Source: Hsuehochloa calcarea
Taxonomy: Eukaryota; Streptophyta; Magnoliopsida; Poales; Poaceae
Assembly (NCBI GenBank): GCA_036346395.1
Contig: CM070604.1
Location: forward strand, 30,531,662-30,595,661
Reading direction: 5' to 3'
Length of the DNA stretch: 64,000 nt
Position numbers and translations under genes: made by a program. Positions 52,114 to 63,579 of the stretch are shown piece after piece. The number at the start of each line of letters is the position of its first letter. Within the stretch, counting starts at the first letter, position 1. A model generated the notes under the pieces. The model was given only the letters and a program-made list of their open reading frames with translations. It made no database searches and was not told the origin of the DNA.

Positions 52114-54986
52114 AGGGGGATCTTGAAAAGTACGTAGTCGAGCTCCCAAATCTCCTCTACAAACCCATAGTAGGAGTTCAACCCACGTGCACCGACGGTA
52201 TTGAACTGCTTGTGAAACGTATCTATGCGGACACCGCTGTTCTGGACTGTTATCTCCCTATCCTGAGCTGCCGTATAAAATATGTGCCCATTTATGTTGT
52301 ATCCTTACCATGTCACAATTGTAAATTTTGACCCTTTTGCCAATCATAGCAGCGTATCATCACTTGATGACCTCCCAGTGAATCGCACCTTTAACCATTC
52401 GTTGAACCGACGGCTGTGCTCTTTTGTGATCCAAACCTCCGACCAGTCTGAATTCTGTTGGCATACCATGTCTTTGTGCTCGTCGATGTATGGGGACACT
52501 TGAGTCATGTGTTGCAAGACCGTCCAATGGGCTTGCACCTACGTATCTAGATCAGGAGTGATTGCTTTCCATCCGATGGTCCCGATACCCTCCAATCTTC
52601 CCTCATGACAAGATAGAGGCACACCTATCGGTTCCACCTGAGCCATGTAGTCGACGTAGAACTCACTAACCTCTTCGGTTGCAAAACCTTCGATGATGCT
52701 GCCCTCCGGCCGAGATCGATTCCGTACGTAGGACTTGAGAATTCCCATGTATCTCTCGAATGGGTACATATGACGTAGGAACACAGGGCCGCATATCTTT
52801 ATCTCTTTCACAAGGTGAACAATGAGATGGACCATAATATCAAAAAATAACAGAGGGAAATGCATCTCAAGATGACATAGAGTCGTCACCACCTCGGCCT
52901 ACAGAGCATCTAGTCCTTCGGGATCGATAACCTTCTGAGCAATTGAGTTAAAGAAATAACACAGCCTAAAGATTACCACTCGGACCTTGTTCGGCACGAT
53001 ACTGCTAATTGCAACAGGAAGCATTTGTGTCATCAGTACATGACAATCATGAGACTTCACACCAATTAATTTCAAATATTCCATGGAAACAAGTTTCTTA
53101 ATATTGGCGGAGTAACCGGACGGAACTTTCACACCATGCAAGCTTTGGTACAGTTCATTTCTCTCGGCCTTGTACAAAGTGTAGCAAGCTCGGGAAGGTA
53201 CGTTCGTCCTTTGTCGGTCTTTTTTGGTGCTAACTCGGTCTTTATATTCATATCAACCAAGTCACGCCGTGCGTTAACACCATCATTTATTTTGCCACTA
53301 ATGTTCAGTAAGAGTCCAATCAAGCTATCACATACAATCTTCTCCACGTGCATGACGTCGATGCAGTGGCGAACTTCTAAGTGCTCCCAATAATGCAAGT
53401 CCCAAAATATTGACCGCTTCTTCCAAATATTTTTCTGACGGACCCTTAATTTTCGCCCCTTCCCAAGCACAACATCGACATCTCTAACCATATCATAGAC
53501 CTCTTTCCCTCTAAAAGCCCTTGGAGCTGAATCGTCCTCCTTAGTTCCGTCGAATTGCTTTTTCATCTTGCGGTATGAGTGAATCCTGGAAAGGGACCTA
53601 CGGTGACGCATATACACAGTTTTGCGTGAGTTATTAAGCCATACACTCTCGATACCATCTAATCAGTGCGGACAGGTTTTAGCTCCTTTTGTACTGAACC
53701 CCGACAGGTTACCTTGGGCAGGAAAATAATTGATAGTGCAGAACAATATGGCGCGTAAAGTGAAGTTCTCTCTATTTGTACGCATCCCATAATTGTACCC
53801 CTTCGTTCCACAGTGTCACAAGATCTTCCAGCAATGGTGCTAGGTACACATCAATATCATTCCCAGGTTGCTTCGGCTCTTGAATAAGTAGTGATATCAA
53901 AATGTATTTTCGCTTCATACACAGCTAAAGAGGAATGTTGTACATACATAGATTCACGGGCCAGGTGCTATGTCGGCTGCTCATGTTACCGAAAGTATTC
54001 ATTCCATCTGTACGCAACCCTAACTTTATGTTCGTCGGTTCCGCACTGAACTCTTCGAAGCTCCGATTGAAGTTTCTCCACTGGGCAGAATCGGCAGGGT
54101 GTCTTAGCTTTCCATCTTTCTTACGCTCCTCTAAGTGCCAACACATCAATCTTACCTCCTTTCGATTCGTAAATAAATGATTCAAATGTGAGATCGCAAG
54201 CAGATACCACAACATCTTAGCAGGAGCTCCTTGCTTCACCTTAGCAGTATTCTTACGCTTGTATCGAGATGCTTTGCACATGGGACATATATGCATGTCT
54301 GCATACTCTTTACGGTAGAGGATACAATCGTTCGGATATGCATATATTCTTTCTACTTCCATTCTCAATGGACAAATAACCTTCTTGGCCTGGTAGGTTG
54401 TACTGGGCAACACGTTTCACTCCGGAAGGATGTCCGCTAGAAGACCTAACAACGTCGTGAAACTCTTGTCGGACCAACCATTGCTTGCCTTCAGTTTCAG
54501 CAGTTCAAGCACAGTTGAAAACCTTGTGTATTCCGGCTTGAAGCTAGGGAACAAAGGTTTCCCCGAGTCCTCCATTAAGCCCTCGACTTTACAAAACTTT
54601 CTCTCACTGTAGTTCCCTTCTGCATCCGGTAGTATCTGATCCAGTTTGTCATGATGCGACCTATCCTCATCAAAAGCACATCCCACATCCAGCATATCGT
54701 TGACTTCCATGGCGATGTCGTCATTATTAAATTTTTATATAATCTGCTCTTCACCGTGACTGGTCCAACATGTATACCCTTTTTTAAAACCCCTTTGAAT
54801 CAAGTGAGCTTCGATCTGCGCTGGGTTATTAAACATTTTCAGATTACTACAATCAATGCATGGACAATACATAAATTTTATCCCCTTCTTTAACCTATCC
54901 TGCTCAGCGGCTCTTCTAAAAGCAAATATGCCATTAATGTACTATTCACTCACACGGTTCTCAATGTACATCCAGTTTCAATCCGT
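52114..54986 (-). pseudogene. CACTA transposase (tnp2 / Transposase_21 family), broken
   Basis: The expected ATG is ACG at 54986-54984, and a TAG follows within the first 20 codons. Segments in order: SERKFCKVEGLMEDSGKPLF, LELLKLKASNGWSDKSFTTL (stop TGA after ILPE), MEVERIYAYPNDCILYRKEY, ADMHICPMCKASRYKRK (a CxxC zinc motif), FRGKEVYDMVRDVDVVLGKG, VRHCIDVMHVEKIVCDSLIG, then a frameshift near 53170, VKVPSGYSANIKKLVSMEYL, SHDCHVLMTQMLPVAI (DUF4218 type), LKSYVRNRSRPEGSIIEGFA and the start of the DUF4216-type region. The frameshift at about 53170 is at the same place as in CACTA-D. tnp2 proteins bind and cut CACTA ends. This copy cannot. Confidence 0.88.
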
Positions 54987-55512
54987 CTACACTATGCACG
55001 TAACAAATTAGTATTAAACTATATTAATAAACCGCAAGTACTCTTACTATTAACCAAACATACTAAAATTTATTAGTGATTAACCTAGAGCAAATATAAA
55101 GGGTTACAGATCGTTACCCTCAGAGCTCACGACGAATATCCAAAATTAATATCCCATGAAATCCTCCTCCCTTTCTTCCTCCTCTGATCCCTTCCTCTTC
55201 TCTTTAGCTTCCTCCTTTCCTTTTTCTCCTTACCTTCTTCCTTCCCTTCCTTCTCCTCTCTAAGGTGGCGTAGTGGGGGAGGAGGTAGCAAGGGTGGCGC
55301 AGTGGGGGAGGAGGCAGCAGGGGTGGCGGCTCAAATGGTAATGGGCAGGGGGGTCTATCGGGACCAGGTATTTATAATGTGCGCATATCACGGATGGTTC
55401 TTATTACGAACTGTTTGTGATATCGACCTATCACAGACGGTTTCTAAATACAACCGTCTGTGATACTTCGCAGATGGTTCTGACAAGAACCGTTTGTGAT
55501 AATCTAAGTCAT
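52114..55512 (-). mobile_element. CACTA element E, minus strand, truncated at both ends
   Basis: 5' subterminal repeats (ATCACAGACGGTTTCT and inverses) lie at 55385-55512, then ATTATAAATACC (about 55370) and a leader shared with CACTA-D (CCCGATAGACCCCCCTGCCC). The tnp2 pseudogene follows at 54986-52114. The terminal CACTAC is missing on the right. On the left the element stops within the DUF4216-like region, so the second gene and the whole 3' end are lost. Confidence 0.85.
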
Positions 55513-55799
55513 CACAACACGAGGTCATAATTTCATACATTTTACCACAATTTAACATAATTTCACTTACCGAAGGAATAGTATGGGGTTAGGCATTTGG
55601 GCATGATTCAAAGGAGGGGTCACTTCAGTTTTGCCCAATACTGGAATTGCCAGAATGACCGGTATTGAGCCTGTTTGTGTGTCGTTTTGGGTGCCAACAT
55701 GGCTTGCTCTGGCCATTCCGGTTAGTACCGAAATGGAATTGATAAGTTTGGTAATTTCTTTTACGATATATTGTTAATGAGTACCAACTCCAATCATAA

Positions 55800-56210
55800 A
55801 AGGAAGTCATTTTTGACTTTTTAAAGTCAACAAGATTCTACCTTGACCACTAAATTTTGTCACTATATTCTTGAAAAAAGTTATAAAAGTGTAATGTTAT
55901 GAGAGTATTTTTTGTTACAAATTTACTCGTATCATTTTGTATATCCAAACTACATATTTCACGTAATATATTTGGTCAAAATTACCTCAATTTGGCTGCA
56001 CGAATTCTAGAGCAACTTTCTTTTGTGACGGGCGGATGCACAAAATAATGATCATATGAATGTACTTTCAAATGAAAATATGACGGCGCCACTTTTGTGG
56101 CACTGAACCTTTATATTATTAGAGGAATTATATGTCAAAAACAACAAATTTTTTATATTACAAATTTGGACTAAAAGTATCGGTATGTCTTAAATTGAGG
56201 GAGTAGTAAA
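55800..56210. mobile_element. Degraded mariner/Stowaway-like MITE
   Basis: TTGACTTTTTAAAGTCAACAAG and TACCTTGACCACTAAATTTTG on the left and TTAAATTGAGGGAGTAGTA on the right resemble grass mariner-type MITEs. No confident inverted pair or TA duplication. Confidence 0.35.
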
Positions 56211-57470
56211 AAATATAATTTTGCCTTATAGCTCAGTCGGTGACAACTCCAAAAGTTTTGACCGCTTGTTTGGCCTAACTATTGTGATGCGACATGGCCG
56301 CATGGGGCGCCTTTTTAGTTTGATCCTAGGCGAAATCGAGGAATTAGTCATAGCGGCCTTTCTACGTTGACAAGCAGGTACGTCGTACCGCGTAATTAAC
56401 ATGCTATTGAGTAATTATGGCCTTATCCATATAAAAGATATCGTTTTCGAACGCGTTCAATCAATTTTTTTTTAACTTTGGCTGTATAAAAAGAAGTATT
56501 TGGACTTGCCAACAAATATATTTTCCTACCAATAAGTTTTACTAATATATAATTTGACTTTTTCGAATAGCTGTAGTAAAACTTCCTATATCGATATTTT
56601 ATGAATATTTACATCAGACACATGAAAATGATAAATATAGATTTGTCCTGAAAAATATTATTAAAATATTATAGCTTTATTAGGTTTAATAAACAAATAC
56701 ATTACAATAAAGATTAGCGGTCAAAGTAATACTTTAGGGGATTATGTTAATGCCCAAAAGGTCACACTTTTATTGACTAGCATGTATATTGGATACCACG
56801 TCAGAAACATGAAGTAAAGACTCTGAAGAACAATGGAGGGAAAAAGAGCGGAGACAGTAAGACATATCTTGACTCTCCTCAACTCTTGACGACCTAAAGG
56901 CCAGGGGCATGCAATTAATAAGTGATGGTCTGTGACAACATGAAAACTTTTCCTGCTTGCACTGACAGTACTCCTGTCAATGAATAAGGCAATGGTTATC
57001 GGTCAGCTAAGCCAACAGAACAATAGCTGGATCGAAAGCAGCGTAGGTGTATACTGCATGTCAATCACCACATGCCGATGAGATCAGGCACTTCACTCTC
57101 ATGAACTAAATTCATGTTGTGGATCGGCCAACATGCCTAGCTAGTTGAGTTATTTGTTTGCACTTGATGCGGTCTAGTGAGTCCATCTTTTGGATGTTTT
57201 CACTTGCAGCTAATTATACACACACGACATGTTAGTTTGTTGGGTGTGTGATAAAATATATCGGTGCCATGGCCACATGCTGCATATATGATATGTGTTG
57301 TACTTAGTTTTTAAATCTCAATCAAATCATATATCAAAACATGTTTTTAAGTATATTGTGTTCAGTTTCTGTTAAACAGGATGATGTCTCGGCTTCCTAT
57401 ATGTATGACGTCATCTTTTCCAAGGGATCACGCGTTCATATGATAGCTGTACGCGTTCACATAATAGCTG

Positions 57471-57472
<2 letters not shown>

Positions 57473-57552
<80 letters not shown>

Positions 57553-57560
57553 ATATATAA
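57473..57560. repeat. Compound microsatellite (AT)n(GT)n(GTAT)n(AT)n
   Basis: (AT) about 19 times at 57473-57510, (GT) about 15 times at 57511-57541, then GTATGTATGT and (AT)4. It yields a spurious frame with YIYIYI and CVCVCV runs. Confidence 0.98.
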
Positions 57561-57842
57561 CTTATGTACTTTGATTTTAACAGTCAAAGATAGCGTTACT
57601 TTCCTCGCTTACAGTTTCAAACACATCCATCCCTAGGACCTTTGAAACCCCTTTAACTTTTACACTTCAAGTATCAAGCACGAGAGATAACAATATCCAT
57701 TTACCCTGTTAAAATATATATGACATTTTGGACAGCGGTAATTAAGGTCTGTAACATGCAATTTGACCATTACTAAAGCATAAAATGCAAGCCCACGGCC
57801 TAGAGCTTCTCACTACTACAAAACAGGCAATAGAAGACGCCT

Positions 57843-58030
57843 CATCACAGACGGTTCCTTGTGATAAAAATATCACAGACGGTTCTTCGTTAACCGTCTG
57901 TGATGTGGACGTATCACATACGGTTCTTTATACGAACCGTCTGTGAAGTGTCACAGACGGTTCGTATAAAGAACCGTCTGTGATACTTATTTATCAATAA
58001 CCGTCTATGATAAAGAACCGTCTGTGATAT
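57843..58030. repeat. 5' subterminal inverted repeats of CACTA-D
   Basis: ATCACAGACGGTTC and its inverse GAACCGTCTGTGAT alternate, forming consecutive hairpins. In CACTA elements such repeats are the binding sites of the element-encoded DNA-binding protein (TNPA in En/Spm). Confidence 0.85.
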
Positions 58031-58038
58031 ACTACCAC

Positions 58039-58046
58039 TATAAATA
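58039..58046 (+). promoter_or_regulatory. TATA box of the CACTA-D transposase gene
   Basis: TATAAATA directly follows the subterminal repeats and precedes GCTCCCGACAGGCCCCCTGC. The same box and leader start occur in CACTA-E (about 55370, minus strand). Confidence 0.7.
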
Positions 58047-58288
58047 GATGCTCCCGACAGGCCCCCTGCCCATTCCATTTGAGGCGCCGCCACCCTGCTA
58101 CAGCTGCTGCATCCTTCCCATTGGCCACCCTGCTGCTGCTGCCTCCTCCCCATTGGCCATCCTACTGCTGCTGCCTCCTTCCATGCACATTGCTGCCCAT
58201 TCCGTTTTGAGCTGTCACCCCTACTGCCTCCTCCCCCATTGCGGCACCTCTGCTGTCTCCTCCCACATTGCGCCACCTTGGAGAGAAG

Positions 58289-58383
58289 GGTAACGATCTG
58301 TAACCCTTTATTTTTTCTCTAGGCTAATCACTAATGTGTAACGATCTGTAACCCTTTATATTTGCTATAGACTAATCACTAAT
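58289..58383 (+). repeat. Tandem duplication in the CACTA-D leader intron
   Basis: GTAACGATCTGTAACCCTTT to CTAATCACTAATGTG occurs twice, about 48 bp apart. CACTA-E shows one copy, so it arose in D. The TTTTCTCTAG/TTTGCTATAG inside resembles a splice acceptor. Confidence 0.7.
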
Positions 58384-58465
58384 GTGTTTGGTCATTATGA
58401 AGGGTACTTGCGGTTTATTAATAAAATTTAACACTAATTAATTTGTTACGTGCGTAGACGTGTAG

Positions 58466-61400
58466 ATGGACCGAAACTGGATGTACATTGAGAACCGTGT
58501 GAGTGAAGAGTATATTAATGGCGTGTTTGCTTTTAGAAGAGCCGCCGAGCAGGATATGTTGAAGAAGGGGATAAAATTTATGTACTGTCCATGCATTGAT
58601 TGCGGTAATATGAAAATGTTTAACAACCCGGCGCAGATCAAAGCTCACTTAATACGAAGGGGTTTCAAAAAAGGATATACATGTTGGAGCAGTCACAGTG
58701 AAGAGCAGATTATACCGGAAGTTAGTAATGACGACATCGCCGAGGAAGTCAACGATATGCAGGGTATGGAATGTGCTTTTCATGCGGATAGGTCGCATGA
58801 TGACAATCTGGATCAGATGCTATGCGATGCAGAAGGGAACTATGGTGAGAGAGAGTTTTGTAAATTCGAGGGCTTAATGCAGGACTCGGGGAAACCTTTG
58901 TTCCCTGGCTGCAAGCCGGAATACACAAGGTTGTGAAGCGTGCTTGAACTGCTGAAATTGAAGGCAAGCAATGGTTGGTCCGACAAGAGTTTTACGACGT
59001 TGTTGGGTCTCTTAGCTGACATCCTTCCGGAGGGAAACGTGTTGCCCAGCACGACCTACCAAGCTAAGAAGGTTCTTTGTCCATTGAGAATGGAAGTAGA
59101 AAGAATACATGCATGTCTGAATGATTGTATCCACTACTGTAAAGAGTATGCAGACATGCATGTATGTCCCGTATGCAAAGCATCCCGATACAAGCGTAAG
59201 AATACTGCTAAGGCGAAACAAGGATCTCCTGCTAAGATGTTGTGGTATCTGCCTGTGATCCCATGTTTGAAGCGTTTATGTGCGAACCAAAAGGAGGCAA
59301 GATTGATGTGTTGGCACTCAGAGGAGCGTAAGAAATATGGGAAGCTCAGACACCCTGCTGATTCTGCCTAGTGGAGAAACTTCGATCGGGGCTTCGAAGA
59401 GTTCGGTGCGGAATCGAGGAACATAAGGTTAGGGTTGAGTACGGACGGAATGAATCCTTTCGGTAACATGAGCAGCCGACATAGCACCTAGCTCGTGAAT
59501 CTATGTATGTACAACCTTCCTCCTTGGTTGTGTATGAAGCGAAAATACATTTTGATGTCACTACTTATCCAAGGGCCGAAGCAACCTAGGAATGATATTG
59601 ATGTGTACCTAGCACCATTGCTGGAAGATCTTGTGACACTTTGGAACGAAGAGGTACAAGTATGAGATGCGTACAAACGAGAGAACTTCACTTTACGCGC
59701 CATGTTATTTTGCACCATCAATGATTTTCCTACCCTTGGTAACCTGTCGGGGTTCAGTACAAAAGGAGTCAAAGCCTGTCCGCACTGCTTAGATGGTACC
59801 GGGAGTGTATGGCTGAACAACTCACGCAAAACTGTGTATATGCGTCACCGTAGGTTCCTTCCCAGGATTCACCTATACCGCAAGATGAAGAAACAACTCG
59901 ACGGAAATTAGGAGGACGGTTCAGCTCCAAGGGCTTTTAGAGGGAAAGAGGTCTATGATATTGTTAAGGATATCGATGTTGTGCTTGGAAAGAGATGTAA
60001 ATTAAGGACCCCTTAGAAAAACATCTGGAAGAAGCGGTCAATTTTTTGAGACTTACCTTATTGTGAGCACTTAGAAGTTCGCCACTGCATCAACGTCATG
60101 CACATGGAGAAGAATGTATGTGATAGCTTGATTGGTCTCTTATTGAACATTAGTGGCAAAACAAAAGACGGTGTTAACGCACCGCGTGACTTGGTTGATA
60201 TGAACATAAGAATCGAGTTAGCACCGAAAGAGACCGACAAAGGACGAACGTACCTTCCCCAGTTTGCTACACTTTGTCCAAGGCCGAGAGAAATAAACTT
60301 TGTCAAAGCTTGCATGGTGTGAAAGTTCCATTCGGTTACTCCGCCAATATTAAGAAACTTGTTTCCATGAAAGATTTGAAATTAATTGGTATAAAGTCTC
60401 ATGATTGTCATGTACTGATGACACAAATGCTTCCTGTTGCAATTAGGAGTATTTTGCTGAACAAGGTCCGAGTGGCAATCTTTAGGCTGTGTTATTTCTT
60501 TAATTCAATTGCTCAGAAGGTCATCGATCCCGAAGGACTCGACGCTCTGCAGGCCGAGGTGGTGATGACTCTATGTCATCTTGAGATGTATTTCCCTCCG
60601 TCATTTTTTGATATCATGGTCCATCTCATTTTTCACCTTGTGAAAGAGATAAAGATATACAGCCCTGTGTTCCTACGTCATATGTACCCTTTCGAGAGAT
60701 ACATGTGAATTCTGAAGTCCTACGTACGAAATCGATCTCGGCCGGAGGGCAGTATCATCGAAGGTTACGCAACCGAAGAGGTCATTGAGTTCTGCGTCGA
60801 CTACATGGCTCAGGTGGAACCGATAGGTGTGCCTCTATCTCTTCACGAGGGGAGACTGGAGGGTATCGCGACCATCAGAAGGAAAACAATCATTCCCGAT
60901 CTAGATACATACGCGTAGGCCCATTTCACGGTCTTGCAACACATGCCCCAAGTGTCCCTGTACATCGACGAGTACAAAGACATGGTACGCCAACAGAATC
61001 CAGACCGGTCGGAGGTTTGGATAACGAGAGAGCACAACCGTTGGTTCAACGAATGGTTAAAGATACGATTCACTAGGAGGTCATCAAGTGATGAAACACT
61101 GCTATGGTAGGCTAAAGGGCCAAAATTTACAATTGTGACATGGCAATGATACGACATAAATGGGTACACGTTTTATACGGCAGCTTAGGATAGGAAGAGC
61201 ACAGTCCAGAACAGTGGTGTCCGCATAGATGCATTTCACGAGGGGTTCAATACTGCGGGGGCACGCGGGTTGAACTCATACTATGGGTTTGTAGAGGAGA
61301 TTTGGGAGCTCGACTATGTACCTTTCAAGATCCCCCTATTTCGATGTCATTGGGTTAAATTTCCGCAGGGCGTGAAGGTCGACAAGTACGGCGTCACTAC

Positions 61401-61620
61401 TGTGGACCTCAAACGTGTCGGATACAAGGACGAACCATTCGTACTCGCTAAGCAAGTTGTTCAAGTTTTTTATGTAACGGACCCAGCAAATAAGAACCGC
61501 CACGTAGTTCTTCATGGGAAAAGAAGGATTGTCGGAGTCCGCCTCAACCAAAGCTTTAGAAGGCCGCCACATTGCTACGACGAAGGGACAAGAAAAGCGT
61601 GTCTCCATATCGGTCCTTGA
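58466..61620 (+). pseudogene. CACTA transposase (tnp2 / Transposase_21 family), broken
   Basis: The ATG at 58466 opens MDRNWMYIENRVSEEYINGV and FAFRRAAEQ (Transpos_assoc type), with a zinc-like patch FMYCPCIDCGN. In-frame stops occur at 58934 (TCA to TGA compared with element E), 59369 (CAG to TAG), about 59489, 59663 and 59909, and others. The transposase region has ICPVCK-like CPVCKASRYKRK, WLNNSRKTVYMRHRRFLP, RHCINVMHMEKNVCDSLIGL and LNISGKTKDG. At 60274-60323 the frame shifts, then LVSMKDLKLIGIKSHDCHVL and MTQMLPVAI (DUF4218 type), HMYPFERYM, and the DUF4216-like end NSYYGFVEEIWELDYVPFKI, QVVQVFYVTDPANKN and HVVLHGKRRIVGV. Apart from the single frame change, the reading frame is consistent over 3.1 kb, so decay is recent relative to the rest of the window. 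Confidence 0.92.
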
Positions 61621-62974
61621 GGTGTCTCACGGGAAGACGTCCCTCAGTCGCCTCGTTAAGGAGAAATCAAAAAACATTAAGGCACCTCCCAAACCCGTGA
61701 AATACTCCATCGGAAGTCCGTTGGTCTCCGGCGCAGAAATAAATAGCTCAGGAGTAGCTTGTCAAGCTTTGCATGATTGGTACTTGCGCAAGACCCGAGA
61801 GGAGGGGGGCCATACTGGAATCACCGTCAGATACGGGAGGGAGCATTTTCTCCACGAGCCTGGCCACTTCGTCGTGGGCTTCGAATACTTATTTGACCTA
61901 TACAATAACTACCCTTGACGCCTCACTTCTATGATGCTGGACATTGTAAGTGTGTACAATCAATTTCTACACACGTGATACCGATAAATATCATAACTCA
62001 TTGCTTATGTAAAGATACATTATGAAATGTGCCCGTCGAATCAAAGAACCGGTGGATTTCCTCGACCCACACGTGGTCTCTGAGCAAACAATCAACCAAG
62101 ACGCATCCTACGTCGAGAATTACATGAAAATAGGATTGCTTGCTCTGGACGATAAGGACTACATAATGGTGCCCTACATACGGAAGTAAGTGCTTCAATA
62201 TTTGCTATACAAATTTTGTTTCAACATAGATTTATGACTATAGCGACATACATGAGTAGGTTCCGCTAGATTCTTCTTATTCTTGTGCCAAAGAGGAACA
62301 TGGTATTGTACCTTGATTCTCTACTCAACAAAAATCACGACTTCACCCTTCTTAAGGGAATACTCGACAGGTATGTTCATTTCCTCCGCACATAACTCTA
62401 TTGTAGTCTTCCTTCGTTTGAAATGGATGAGGATAACTTTTTTGAATCATGTAGGGCGTTCATCGGCTATGTTGCCGAGGGAGGTTTATACAAGGGAACG
62501 AGCGCCACACTGACTCACATGATGCGATTTCTGGTACGCGCTACAACACAATAATCATATATAATACTCCGTAATATTGCGTCTCGAACTGACTGTACAT
62601 ATATATTTAATTCTATTTTTGCAGTGCCGCCAGCAAAAACGAGATCATCTATGTGCATTCTACGTATGCCATCATATGCAGCTATTAATTGCTTCTAGGA
62701 CGCACGATCCCCAGGTTTGTCAATCTCATAATAATTATTTCCTAATTATAAATTTAAATATATATGCTTACTACTTTACTCCTGCTAGCGACAGGGCTTG
62801 AACATAGAGTTAAATGCACTCGAGATGGACCAGGTCACGCACGTTCGAGGGGAGCTCTACGGCTTCATAAAGGCAGACATAGTTAACACGACCGGAGAGT
62901 TTCACGCCGTCGACACCGATGAACGACCTCAAAACAATTCATTCAATATTGTAATTCACTTTGACTGGTTGTAA
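61514..62974 (+). pseudogene. CACTA second gene with Ulp1-like cysteine protease domain, broken
   Basis: 61514-61918 encodes a basic region (VKEKSKNIKAPPKPVKYSIG) and CQALHDWYLRKTREEGG, FVVGFEYLFDLYNNYP. Further exons with readable GT/AG borders follow: EPVDFLDPHVVSEQTINQDA, YMKIGLLALDDKDYIMVPYI; ILLILVPKRNMVLYLDSLLN; KGILDR to 62370; FIGYVAEGGLYKGTSA (62455-62533); CRQQKRDHLCAFYVCHHMQL (62625-62714); and NIELNALEMDQVTHVRGELY to TAA at 62974. The last exons match the C48 (Ulp1) core: Asp in YLDS, Gln pair, Cys in LCAFYVC. The expected His-Trp before ILLIL is CGC TAG (62264-62269), so the catalytic His is Arg and Trp is a stop. Ulp1-like domains recur in the second gene of grass CACTA elements; their role in transposition is unclear. 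Confidence 0.75.
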
Positions 62975-63158
62975 TTCAATTTGTAACTCTAGCGATAATA
63001 CTTGAAACATTCTTTTGTAATTGATTTTGAGTTAAATGATCACTTTGAGTTGTCAACAATTATTTGTGATATGTTTCTGCTTGTTAGTTTTGAGAGGGTA
63101 TGGCTAGCAATTCATGAGGCTAGCTGAAAATACGACAAAAATTAGTTAAGTCGAAAGA

Positions 63159-63560
63159 CTTATCACAGACGGTTCCAACCAAGAACCATCGGTGATATGA
63201 TAGTATCATAGACGGTTCTTGGTTAGAACCGTCTATGATTATGTAGTATCACAAACGGTTTGTTAATACAACCATCAGTGATATGCAGTTTATCACAGAC
63301 GGTTGTATTAACAAACCATCTGTGATACTATATAATCACAGACGGTTCCAACCAAGAACCGTCTGTGATACTAAGATATCACAGACGGTTCTTGGTTGGA
63401 ATCGTCTGCAATATCTGCCTTTCACAGACTGTTTTTGTTAAAAACCGTCTGCGATAAGACTTATCACAGACGGTTTTTTAACCGTCTATTATCACAGACA
63501 TAAAATTTCAGACGGTTTACGAACCGTCTGTAATGACTGTTACGAACCGTTTGTGATGAG
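63159..63560. repeat. 3' subterminal hairpin repeats of CACTA-D
   Basis: Roughly fifteen copies of ATCACAGACGGTT in alternating orientation. Adjacent inverted copies are separated by a few bases (for example CTTGGTTAG), giving strings of hairpins such as AGACGGTTCTTGGTTAGAAC. The last lies 16 bp before the GTAGTG tip. Confidence 0.88.
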
Positions 63561-63579
63561 TTTTTCTATAGTAGTGTCT

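Larger units (their letters stand above)
55513..57810. other. Intergenic between CACTA-E and CACTA-D
   Basis: No gene recognised. AT-rich with a degraded MITE (about 55800-56210) and a compound microsatellite (57473-57560). A tandem 21-bp pair, CGCGTTCAYATRATAGCTGTA, lies at 57431-57472. Confidence 0.5.
57811..63576 (+). mobile_element. CACTA element D, full length (5.77 kb), with two disabled genes
   Basis: Starts CACTACTACAAAACAGGC and ends TTTTTCTATAGTAGTG, a perfect CACTA tip at both ends. TCT is duplicated on both sides (57808-57810 and 63577-63579). Order: 5' subterminal hairpin repeats (57843-58030), TATAAATA (58039-58046), a GC-rich leader, the tnp2 transposase (58466-61620), a Ulp1-like protease gene in the same direction (61514-62974), and 3' subterminal repeats (63159-63560). 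This is the typical layout of grass autonomous CACTA elements, but stops and a frameshift make it non-autonomous now. Confidence 0.96.

Noticed and set aside
56224..56300. TAGCTCAGTCGG looks like a tRNA A box, hinting at a tRNA gene or SINE.
   Set aside because: No B box (GGTTCGANNCC), no cloverleaf and no poly-T terminator at the right distance.
57341..57574. 77-codon frame with YIYIYI and CVCVCV runs.
   Set aside because: Translation of the (AT)n(GT)n microsatellite.
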